Assembly: GCF_016741855.1 (NCBI RefSeq)
Contig: NZ_JAERRH010000003.1
Location: 682,001 to 746,000, forward strand
From: Streptomyces musisoli
Lineage (GTDB): Bacteria; Actinomycetota; Actinomycetes; Streptomycetales; Streptomycetaceae
Reading direction: 5' to 3'
Length of the DNA: 64,000 bases
Shown here: positions 7,726 to 15,140 of the stretch, piece by piece
Numbering within the stretch: the stretch's first letter is position 1
How the letters are laid out: every line of letters begins with the position of its first letter
Made by a program: the position numbers and the translations under genes
Notes under the pieces: generated by a model
What the model was told of the DNA's origin: nothing
Database searches by the model: none
What the model saw: the letters and a program-made list of their open reading frames with translations, nothing else

Positions 7726-8973
7726 ATGAGCCTCGCCCGCTCCCTCGTCGACGTACGGCCCCTGCGCACCTCGCCCCCGTTCCGGCGGCTGCTCATCGGA
7801 CGCACCGTGTCCGTGCTCGGCGGGATCATGACCATGGTGACCGTCATGTACCAGGTGTGGGACACGACCCACAGCACCGCCTGGACCGGCGCCGTCGGGC
7901 TCGCGCAGGCCGTGCCGCTCGTGGTGTTCGGGCTGTTCGCCGGGGCCTGGGCGGACCGGGCCGACCGGCGGCGGGTCTTCCTCTTCGCCACCGTCGGCCA
8001 GGCGGCCTGCTCGCTGCTGCTCGCGGTGCAGGGCTTCACCGGGCACGTGCCGGTGCTCGCGGTGCTGCTGCTCGTCGCCGTTCAGTCGGCCTTCGGCGCG
8101 CTCGGCGCCCCGGCCGCCGGGGTGTTCCTGCCGCGTCTGCTGCCCAAGGAGCAGGTGGCCGCCGGACTGGCGCTGCAACAGGTGACCGGCCAGTCGATGA
8201 TGCTGCTCGGTCCCGCGCTGGCCGGTGTGCTGCTGGGCTGGTTCGGTATCGGTGTCTGCTACCTGCTGGACGCCCTCAGCTTCGGCCTCGCCTTCTACGG
8301 CGCCTTCGGGCTGCCCGCACTGCCGCCCGAGGGCGAGCCGTCGCGGGCGGGACTGCACGGGGTGCTGGACGGGCTGCGGTTCCTGGCCGGGCACCGGGCG
8401 GTGCGGGGTGCGTTGATCACCGACCTCGCCGCCACCGTGCTGTCGTTCCCGGTGAGCCTGTTCCCGCTGGTCAACGCCGAACGGTTCGGCGACGACCCGC
8501 GCACGCTCGGGCTGTTCCTGTCGGCGCTGGCGGTGGGCGGGGTCATGGCGACCGGGCTGTCCGGCTCGCTGACCCGGCTGGGCCGGCCGGGCCCGGTGAT
8601 GCTGTGCGCGTCCGCCACCTGGGGCGCGGCCCTGGTGCTCTTCGGCCTCGCCGCCGACCCCTGGACCGGGCTCGCCCTGCTGGTGGTCGCCGGGGCGGCG
8701 GACGCCACGGCGGTGGTCTCCCGCTCCACGCTCGTCCAGACCCGCACCCCCGACGCGCTGCTCGGCCGGGTCACCGCCGCCGAGCAGATCGTCGGTCAGG
8801 CGGGACCCAGCCTCGGCAATGTGCGCGGCGGCCTGCTCGCCGGCTGGACCTCCGGCGTGACCGCCCTGGTCACCGGCGGCGCGCTGTGCGTGCTGGCGGT
8901 CGCCGGGGTGGCCGCGAGCACGCCCGAGCTGCGCGAGGGGAGCACGCCCGCCACGGAGCCGGGCACCGCGTGA
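7726..8973 (+). CDS. MFS transporter (EntS/MFS_3-like exporter)
   Basis: About 415 aa from ATG 7726; a GTG at 7708 is possible and neither has a clear ribosome-binding site. Hydrophobic segments are spread along the whole length, and the intracellular loop DRADRRRVFL after the second pair of helices is the MFS loop 2-3 signature. The pattern VFLPRLLPKEQVAAG with AEQIVGQAGPSLG is that of the enterobactin-exporter-like MFS_3 branch, which exports small molecules. A link to the desferrioxamine genes 38 kb away is possible but unsupported. Confidence 0.82.
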   Translation: MSLARSLVDVRPLRTSPPFRRLLIGRTVSVLGGIMTMVTVMYQVWDTTHSTAWTGAVGLAQAVPLVVFGLFAGAWADRADRRRVFLFATVGQAACSLLLAVQGFTGHVPVLAVLLLVAVQSAFGALGAPAAGVFLPRLLPKEQVAAGLALQQVTGQSMMLLGPALAGVLLGWFGIGVCYLLDALSFGLAFYGAFGLPALPPEGEPSRAGLHGVLDGLRFLAGHRAVRGALITDLAATVLSFPVSLFPLVNAERFGDDPRTLGLFLSALAVGGVMATGLSGSLTRLGRPGPVMLCASATWGAALVLFGLAADPWTGLALLVVAGAADATAVVSRSTLVQTRTPDALLGRVTAAEQIVGQAGPSLGNVRGGLLAGWTSGVTALVTGGALCVLAVAGVAASTPELREGSTPATEPGTA

Positions 8974-8998
8974 ACGGCAGGGGCACGCCCCCTCCGAG

Positions 8999-9115
8999 CG
9001 CCGCCCGAACAGCACGGACACCGGCCCACCTTCGAGTGCCACCGAGCAGCGCGGGCACCGGCCCACCTTCGAGCGCCGCCCGCGCAGCGCGGGCACCGGC
9101 CCACCTTCGAGTGCC
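8999..9115. repeat. 37-38 bp tandem repeat
   Basis: Three units built around CCGGCCCACCTTCGAG start at 9021, 9058 and 9096, with a partial unit before them. They fill the gap between the convergent MFS and aroA genes. Confidence 0.85.
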
Positions 9116-9204
9116 GGTCGGGACGGTCGGGCGGGGCCCGTGCCCGGCGTCGCGGGGTGAGGAGGCGGCGGGACGGGGTGTGGCCGGGCCCGAGCAGCCC
9201 ACCG

Positions 9205-10440
9205 TCAGTCGGCGGTGGGCAGGGCTGCGAACGCCTCGTGGAACGCGGGGAACGTCTTGCGTACGCAGCCGGGGTCGTCGAACGTGAGCCCGGGCGTGCG
9301 CAGGCCCGTCACCGCGAAGGACATCACGATGCGGTGGTCGCCGAAGGACTTGATCTCGGTTCCGGGTGCGGGCACGCCCGGGTGGATCTCGATCCAGTCG
9401 GGGCCGGTCGCGACGTCGACGCCGAGCCGCCGCAGATTGTCCGCGCACGCCTCCAGGCGGTCGCACTCCTTCACCCGCGTGTTGCCGACGTCCTCGATAC
9501 GGACCGGCCCCGAGGCGAACGGCGCGATGGCGGCCAGCGTCGGCATGGTGTCGGAGACGTCCCGCATGTTCACCGTGAGCCCGCGCAGTTCGCCCGTACC
9601 GCGTACGGTCGTGCGGTCCTCGGCGACCGTCACCTCCGCGCCCATCCGCCGCAGCACCTCCACGAAGCGCAGGTCGCCCTGGAGCGCGCCCGCGCCGAGG
9701 CCGGGCACGGTGATCTCGCGGCCCGGGGTGACGGCCGCCGCGGCGAAGAAGTAACTCGCGGTGGAGGCGTCCGGTTCGACGGCGTAGGTGGTGGCCCGGT
9801 AGCCGCCGGGCGGGACGTCGTAGACCGTGCCGTCCCGGACGACGTCCACGCCGAACGCCCGCATCATCGCGAGGGTGATCTCCACGTATGGCGCCGACAC
9901 CAGGTCGGTCACCCGGATCCGCAGCCCGGTGCGGGTCAGCGGGCCGAGCAGCAGCAGCGCGGTCAGGTACTGGGAGGACTCGCCGGCGTCCAGCACGACC
10001 TCGCCCCCCTCGACGCCGGACGCGCGGACGGTGAGCGGGTGGTGGCCCTCGGCGTCCTCGTGCCGCAGGTCCACGCCGAGGTCGCGCAGGGCGCGGGTGA
10101 GCGGGCCGAGGGGACGGCGACGCATCTGCGGGGAGGCGTCGAAGCGGTAGGTGCCGTGGCCGGCGGCGGCCAGGGTGGGCAGGAAGCGGGCGGTGGTGGC
10201 GCCGTCGCGGCAGAAGACGTCGGCCCGCGCGACCGCGGGACCCTGCGGGCGGCCGTCGATCTGCCAGGCGTCCGGGGTACGGCCGACCCGGTAGCCGAGC
10301 CGGGCCAGGCCCTCGGTGAAGCCCTCGGTGTCGTCGGAGTGCAGGGGCCGTACGAGGGTGCTGACCCCGTCGGCCGCGGCGGCGAGGAAGAGCGCGCGGG
10401 CGGTGATGGACTTGGAACCGGGAATGTCGACTGCGGGCAT
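9205..10440 (-). CDS. aroA: 3-phosphoshikimate 1-carboxyvinyltransferase (EPSP synthase)
   Basis: 411 aa; sixth step of the shikimate pathway, joining PEP to shikimate-3-phosphate. Catalytic and binding elements are present: IPGSKSITAR at residues 6-15 (Lys10 and Arg15 match E. coli K22 and R27), the Asp in RDVSDTMPTLA, RVKECDRL, FGDHRIVMS and CVRKTFPAF. The PEP loop is atypical: where E. coli has LGNAGTAMRP, this protein has CRDGATTARF (77-86), placing Ala81 at the Gly96 position. Many Streptomyces carry a second divergent EPSP synthase; this may be it. It is divergent from the GH3 gene. Confidence 0.88.
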   Translation of the reverse strand: MPAVDIPGSKSITARALFLAAAADGVSTLVRPLHSDDTEGFTEGLARLGYRVGRTPDAWQIDGRPQGPAVARADVFCRDGATTARFLPTLAAAGHGTYRFDASPQMRRRPLGPLTRALRDLGVDLRHEDAEGHHPLTVRASGVEGGEVVLDAGESSQYLTALLLLGPLTRTGLRIRVTDLVSAPYVEITLAMMRAFGVDVVRDGTVYDVPPGGYRATTYAVEPDASTASYFFAAAAVTPGREITVPGLGAGALQGDLRFVEVLRRMGAEVTVAEDRTTVRGTGELRGLTVNMRDVSDTMPTLAAIAPFASGPVRIEDVGNTRVKECDRLEACADNLRRLGVDVATGPDWIEIHPGVPAPGTEIKSFGDHRIVMSFAVTGLRTPGLTFDDPGCVRKTFPAFHEAFAALPTAD

Positions 10441-10557
10441 GGCCGCATGATGACGGCTCGTCCACGCCGCGGCCGGGGTTGTCCAGGGGCTGGACGCGCC
10501 CCGTGAATACGCGGTCGGCGGCCGCTTCCTGGTTACTGTGCATTCCCTTGACGGAAA

Positions 10558-10594
10558 GAAACTTCCCGGATATTGGTGACTCCTCGGAAGTTTC
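10558..10594. promoter_or_regulatory. GAAACTTCC/GGAAGTTTC inverted repeat
   Basis: Nine-base arms at 10558-10566 and 10586-10594, separated by 19 bp, lie in the divergent aroA/GH3 promoter region, 32 bp before the GH3 start. It could be a repressor operator pair or an mRNA hairpin. Confidence 0.45.
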
Positions 10595-10625
10595 CTTCAG
10601 CGGTTCTCCTCTGGAAGGAGCGCAC

Positions 10626-12503
10626 GTGCACGACACCAGCACGGGAAGCGACACCGGCACGGGAAGCGGCACCGGCACGGGAAGCGGCACCGGCACGGGA
10701 AACACCGCACGGCCGTCCAGACGGGCCGTCCTCGCCGCGACCGCGGGCCTCACCGCCGCGCTGACCGTACCGACGACCGCCCACGCCGCCCCCTCGGACG
10801 ACCGCCGGCTGCGCGCCCTGATCTCCCGTATGACGCTGGAGGAGAAGGTCGGCCAGCTCTTCGTGATGCGGGTCTACGGCCACTCCGCCACCGCCCCCGA
10901 CCAGGCCGACGTCGACGCCAACCTGAAGGAGATCGGCGTCCGCACCGCCGCCGAGCTGATCGCGAAGTACCGGGTCGGCGGGATCATCTACTTCACCTGG
11001 GCGCACAACACCCGCGACCCCCACCAGATCGCCGACCTGTCCGACGGCATCCAGCGGGCCTCGCTGGACCAGCCGCGCGGGCTGCCGGTCCTCATCGCCA
11101 CCGACCAGGAGCACGGCGCGGTGTGCCGGGTCGGCAAGCCCGCCACCCTCTTCCCCGGCGCGATGGCGATCGGCGCCGGCCGCTCCCGCTCCGACGCCCG
11201 TACCCTCGGGCGGATCTCCGGTGCCGAGCTGCGCGCGATGGGCATCAACCAGGACTACTCCCCCGACGCCGATGTGAACGTCAACCCGGCCAACCCGGTC
11301 ATCGGGGTCCGCTCCTTCGGCGCCGACCCGGACGCGGTCGCCGGACTGGTCGCCGCCGAGGTGAAGGGCTATCAGTCGGCCGGGGTGGCGGCGACCGCCA
11401 AGCACTTTCCGGGACACGGGGACACCGCCGTCGACAGCCACTACGGCTTCCCGGTCATCACCCACAGCCGGGAACTGTGGGAGGAGCTGGACGCGGTGCC
11501 GTTCCGGGCCGCCATCCGGGCGGGCATCGACTCCATCATGACCGCGCACATCCAGTTCCCGGCCCTGGACGGATCCGGCGACCCGGCCACCCTCTCCGAG
11601 CCGATCCTCACCGGCATCCTGCGCGGCGAACTCGGCTACGACGGGGTCGTCATCACCGACTCCCTCGGGATGCAGGGCGTGCGCTCGAAGTACGGCGACG
11701 ACCGGGTGCCGGTGCTCGCCCTCAAGGCCGGCGTGGACCAGCTCCTCAACCCGCCCTCGCTCGACGTGGCCTGGAACGCGGTGCTGAAGGCCGTCCAGGG
11801 CGGTGAGCTGACCGAGGCCAGGCTGGACGAATCGATCCTGCGCATCCTGCGCCTGAAGGCCCGGCGCGGGGTCCTCGACCACCCCTGGGCGAGCCGGACG
11901 CGCGTCGACCGCACCGTGGGCTCCAAGTCCCACCTCGCCACCGCCGACCGCATCGCCGAGCGCACCACCACCCTGCTGGTCAACGATGACGACGTCCTGC
12001 CCTTCGACCGCCGCAGGGAACGCCGGCTCCTGGTCGTCGGCGCCGATCCGGCCTCCCCGTCCGGCACCACGGGCCCGCCCACCGGCGTCCTGGCCGCCGC
12101 CCTCACCGACCTGGGCTTCACCGCCACCGCCCTGTCCACCGGAACCGCACCCTCCGCCGCGACCATCGACAAGGCGGTCACGGCGGCGCAGGACGCGGAC
12201 GCGGTGGTGGTGGGCACGTACAACGTGACGGCGGGCAACTCGCAGCGGACCCTGGTGGACCGGCTCGTGGCGACGGGCAGGCCGGTGGCCGTGGTGGCGA
12301 TCCGCAACCCGTACGACGTCGCGCAGCTCGCCTCGGCCAAGGCCTGCGTGGCCACGTACTGCTGGACGGACGTCGAGCTGCGCGCCGCGGCACGAGTGAT
12401 CGCCGGCCGGGTGGCGCCCCGCGGGAAGCTGCCGGTGCCGGTGCAGCGCGCGGACGACCCGGCGAAGGTGCTGTATCCGATCGGGCACGGACTGACGTAC
12501 TGA
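10626..12503 (+). CDS. secreted glycoside hydrolase family 3 (beta-N-acetylglucosaminidase-like)
   Basis: 625 aa from GTG 10626, after GGAAGGAG. The N-terminus has a Thr/Gly-repeat stretch (GTGSGTGTGSG), then a twin-arginine-like signal (RPSRRAVLAATAG ... TTAHAA). The GH3 barrel carries KHFPGHGDT (259-267) with DSH at 270-272, the His-containing catalytic dyad loop of NagZ-type hexosaminidases, and nucleophile Asp345 in VITDSLGMQ. A second alpha/beta domain follows, up to the GHGLTY end. It probably removes GlcNAc from chitin or peptidoglycan fragments outside the cell. Confidence 0.87.
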   Translation: MHDTSTGSDTGTGSGTGTGSGTGTGNTARPSRRAVLAATAGLTAALTVPTTAHAAPSDDRRLRALISRMTLEEKVGQLFVMRVYGHSATAPDQADVDANLKEIGVRTAAELIAKYRVGGIIYFTWAHNTRDPHQIADLSDGIQRASLDQPRGLPVLIATDQEHGAVCRVGKPATLFPGAMAIGAGRSRSDARTLGRISGAELRAMGINQDYSPDADVNVNPANPVIGVRSFGADPDAVAGLVAAEVKGYQSAGVAATAKHFPGHGDTAVDSHYGFPVITHSRELWEELDAVPFRAAIRAGIDSIMTAHIQFPALDGSGDPATLSEPILTGILRGELGYDGVVITDSLGMQGVRSKYGDDRVPVLALKAGVDQLLNPPSLDVAWNAVLKAVQGGELTEARLDESILRILRLKARRGVLDHPWASRTRVDRTVGSKSHLATADRIAERTTTLLVNDDDVLPFDRRRERRLLVVGADPASPSGTTGPPTGVLAAALTDLGFTATALSTGTAPSAATIDKAVTAAQDADAVVVGTYNVTAGNSQRTLVDRLVATGRPVAVVAIRNPYDVAQLASAKACVATYCWTDVELRAAARVIAGRVAPRGKLPVPVQRADDPAKVLYPIGHGLTY

Positions 12504-12510
12504 GAAGCGT

Positions 12511-12540
12511 TCCGCGGTCCGCCGGAGGGCGGGCCGCGGA
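12511..12540 (+). terminator. hairpin terminator after GH3 gene
   Basis: TCCGCGGTCCGCC pairs with GGCGGGCCGCGGA (one G-T mismatch) around a GGAG loop, eight bases after the stop. No U-tract, as usual in Streptomyces. Confidence 0.7.
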
Positions 12541-12866
12541 TCACAGCCGGGCGGCGGCCGGGCCGTCCCGCGTGATCACGCCCCCGGGCGGATCACGTCC
12601 GGGACCGCCCGGGGCCGCCCCTCGGCATTCCGGGACCGCCCCACGGCGTTACGGGACCGCCCGGGGCCTCGGCGTTACCGCACCGCCCGGGGCCGCCCTT
12701 CGGCGTTTCGGGATCCGCCGCCCCCGGCACGGCCGGGGCGGTCGCGCTAGGCGTTTCCTCATTCCTCGGACGCGACCGGGCCCTGTAGGAAGCTACGAAA
12801 GAGTCGGCCCTGACCTGCGGACGCTTTCATGTCTTCCACGCCTGGCCGACCTCGCTCGGTTGGCTG

Positions 12867-12881
12867 TGTACTCCTCGTACA
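12867..12881. promoter_or_regulatory. TGTAC-N5-GTACA inverted repeat
   Basis: A perfect 5+5 inverted repeat (TGTACTCCTCGTACA) 218 bp before the first gene of the accessory cluster. It has the form of a dimeric regulator operator. No regulator gene is adjacent. Confidence 0.4.
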
Positions 12882-13098
12882 AGTCGCAACGGCGCAGTAC
12901 GGGTTGCGGCGAAGCAAGGGATGAGTGCCGTGCGCTGCCTCCCGCTCGTCGATGGGGGGTACCGGCCATGAGGCCCGGCAACCGGACGCGACGCCGATCG
13001 CGGGTGAACCGGCGTGAGGGTCGGGATCGACACCGACCGCCGCCGGTCGATCGCTGTGCCCGCTCGTCCCGACACCATGCCTTACCAGGGGGAGAATC

Positions 13099-14067
13099 TT
13101 GACTGAGACGCTGTCCGGTCGGCACATCGAAATCGCCTGGCCCGATCTGGGCATCACCGTCACCGCGGAGCTGGACGACCGCAATCCCGCGTTGGCCGAT
13201 GCGCTGTGGGAGGCGCTGCCCTACCAGAGTCTGCAAGGCCACGCGCTGGTCGCGGGCTCGCACCTGTACCACGTGGCGCCGATCCACTCGCTGCTGCATC
13301 TGCCCGCGTCCCACCGGATCGCCGACCGCCGCGAGGCACCCGACGGGACGGTGTTCTGTTCGGCGCTCCAGCACCTGGGCATCAAGTACGGCACGCTGAC
13401 CGAACCGATGCCGGCATCCCCCGTGGGCCGGGTCCGGCCGGAGGACATGCCGGCCCTGACCGAGGCCGGCACCGCGGTGTGGGACGCGGTCTACTCCACG
13501 AAGAAGCCGATCCTGGTCGAGGTGCGCAGGGCGGGCCTGGGGGGCGGCCACCGCATCCCCCGGCTGACCGCCGCCGACGCGGACGCGGACCGGCTGCTGC
13601 ACGACGTGCACACCGAGACCGAGCGGATCTGGCTGACCGAGCCGCCGGAGCTCGCCGAGCTGCACCGGGGGTGGATACCCTCCGGGGCCGGCAGCTACGG
13701 GACGGTCCTGCCCACCCTGCTGTTCGTCAACGGCGAGACCCGCCCGCTGGGGTACGCCACCTACGGTGGCCTGGTGCGGGCCGTGGTCGGCGGGATGCCG
13801 CTGGACTCCCTGCGCCAGATGGCACGCCTTCAGGCCGGGGTCCCGGCCGAGTTCCTGGGCTACTGCGGCCTGGAGAAGCTGTGGGCCTTCACCCAGCGTT
13901 TCCTGGCCTGCCTGGACCGTCTCGACCGCGACGACTTCCAGGCCGTGGTGAGCCAGATGGCCCTCTACATCAACTGCCTGGGCGGCTGGAACCTGCACCT
14001 GTTCCCGTGGGACGCCGGAGACCACCTGCGCCGGCTGCCCTCCGCGGAAGCGGGCCAGGGCTCATGA
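13099..14067 (+). CDS. cucumopine synthase-like protein
   Basis: 322 aa from a TTG at 13099 after GGGGGAGAATC. The N-terminal 150 residues read as a beta-rich cyclophilin-like domain (IEIAWPDLGITVTAELDD at 9-26; then DGTVFCSALQHLGIKYG). The C-terminal part is helical, rich in Leu/Arg/Trp, ending INCLGGWNLHLFPW. Length and this two-domain pattern match my recollection of bacterial relatives of Agrobacterium cucumopine/mikimopine synthase, which condenses L-histidine with 2-oxoglutarate. A DUF3830-like cyclophilin protein is the alternative. Its stop overlaps the next start (ATGA). The substrate is unknown; a histidine-plus-oxoacid condensation is a hypothesis only. Confidence 0.5.
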   Translation: MTETLSGRHIEIAWPDLGITVTAELDDRNPALADALWEALPYQSLQGHALVAGSHLYHVAPIHSLLHLPASHRIADRREAPDGTVFCSALQHLGIKYGTLTEPMPASPVGRVRPEDMPALTEAGTAVWDAVYSTKKPILVEVRRAGLGGGHRIPRLTAADADADRLLHDVHTETERIWLTEPPELAELHRGWIPSGAGSYGTVLPTLLFVNGETRPLGYATYGGLVRAVVGGMPLDSLRQMARLQAGVPAEFLGYCGLEKLWAFTQRFLACLDRLDRDDFQAVVSQMALYINCLGGWNLHLFPWDAGDHLRRLPSAEAGQGS

Positions 14068-15140
14068 ACGCGCTGCCCGAACGCACGGACGCCCTCGTCA
14101 TCGGCGGAGGAGTCGTCGGCACCTCGATCGCGTGCCATCTCGCCGAGGCCGGCGTCGCAACCGTCCTGCTGGAGCGCGGCACGCTCGGATCGGGAGCGTC
14201 CGCGGCCACCGCGGGCGTACTGCGCACCTACTTCCCCGGCGACCCTCGCACCGGCGAACTCGCCGTCCGCAGCATGGCGGCGTACCACGCCTTCACGGAG
14301 CGGACCGGAACCCCGCTCGGCCTGGAGCGTGTCGGCTTCCTGGTGGTGTTCACCCAAGAGCACCAGGTGGAGGAGTTCCGGCGCACCCAGGCCGCCCAGC
14401 AGGCCGCGGGAGTGGACGTCGAGCTGGTGACCGCCTCCGAGGCGGTGCGGCTCAACCCGCTCCTCGGTGAGCGCGCCGTGCTGGCGGCGGCCTGGTCACC
14501 CGAGGCCTACGCCTGCGACCCGGCCGCCATCGTGCGCGGCTACGCCGCGGCCGCCCAGCAGGCAGGCGCCGTCGTGCGCACGGAGACACCGGTCACCGGC
14601 ATCGACCCCGACGGGCGGGTCCACACCGCCGCGGGCAGCATCCGCGCCGGCACCGTCATCTGCGCGGCGGGCCCCTGGGCGGGGACGGTCGCCTCCCTGG
14701 CCGACGTCGACCTCCCCGTGACCACCTACCCCATCGAGCTGCTCCTCACCGACGCGCCCGCCGCCCCGCTGCCCACCCTGCCGATGACCCTGCACGCCTC
14801 CACCGGCCTGCGGATCCGGACCTGGAAGGACCGCATCCTCATCGGGATGGGCCGCCCCGGTCCGGACGAGTCCCGGCAGGCGTGGCTCCGGCGGCTTTCC
14901 CACCAGCTGGGCACCACCTACCCGGCGCTCGACGGCATCCGCCTCCACCGCGGGTGGAGCGGAGCCTTCGACGCCGGACCGGACGGGACCGGCCTCATCG
15001 GCCGGCACCCCTCCCGCCCCTTCTTCTACGCGGCCGGCTTCTCCGGCCAGGGACTGTGCCAGGCACCCGCTGCCGGCGAACTCGTCCGCGACCTCGTGGT
15101 CGACGGGCAACCGGTGCACCACAGAGGGGACTTGTCATGA
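14064..15140 (+). CDS. FAD-dependent amine/amino-acid oxidase (DAO family)
   Basis: 358 aa. The dinucleotide-binding motif ALVIGGGVVGTSIACHLAEA at the N-terminus, E at the end of the second strand (LLERGTLGSGAS), and the C-terminal FFYAAGFSGQGLCQAPAAGE flavin-binding segment define the glycine/sarcosine oxidase and D-amino-acid dehydrogenase family. It oxidises a C-N bond, often in a secondary amine. It sits between, and overlaps by four bases, the cucumopine-synthase-like and carbamoyltransferase genes. If the former forms a secondary amine by ring closure, this enzyme could oxidise that ring; this is inference. Confidence 0.82.
   Translation: MNALPERTDALVIGGGVVGTSIACHLAEAGVATVLLERGTLGSGASAATAGVLRTYFPGDPRTGELAVRSMAAYHAFTERTGTPLGLERVGFLVVFTQEHQVEEFRRTQAAQQAAGVDVELVTASEAVRLNPLLGERAVLAAAWSPEAYACDPAAIVRGYAAAAQQAGAVVRTETPVTGIDPDGRVHTAAGSIRAGTVICAAGPWAGTVASLADVDLPVTTYPIELLLTDAPAAPLPTLPMTLHASTGLRIRTWKDRILIGMGRPGPDESRQAWLRRLSHQLGTTYPALDGIRLHRGWSGAFDAGPDGTGLIGRHPSRPFFYAAGFSGQGLCQAPAAGELVRDLVVDGQPVHHRGDLS

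Larger units (their letters stand above)
12504..13098. other. 595-bp upstream region of the accessory cluster
   Basis: No convincing gene on either strand. In order it holds the GH3 terminator, degenerate GGGACCGCCC-type repeats with units near 12601, 12632, 12653, 12679 and 12709, then a less GC-rich stretch (12750-13098) with an inverted repeat at 12867-12881. A GGGGGAGA ribosome-binding site lies next to the TTG start at 13099. The promoter of the cluster should lie here. Confidence 0.6.

Noticed and set aside
12759..13184. Minus-strand 141-codon frame before the accessory cluster
   Set aside because: It overlaps the ribosome-binding site and start of the 13099 gene, has no ribosome-binding site itself and an uneven codon pattern.
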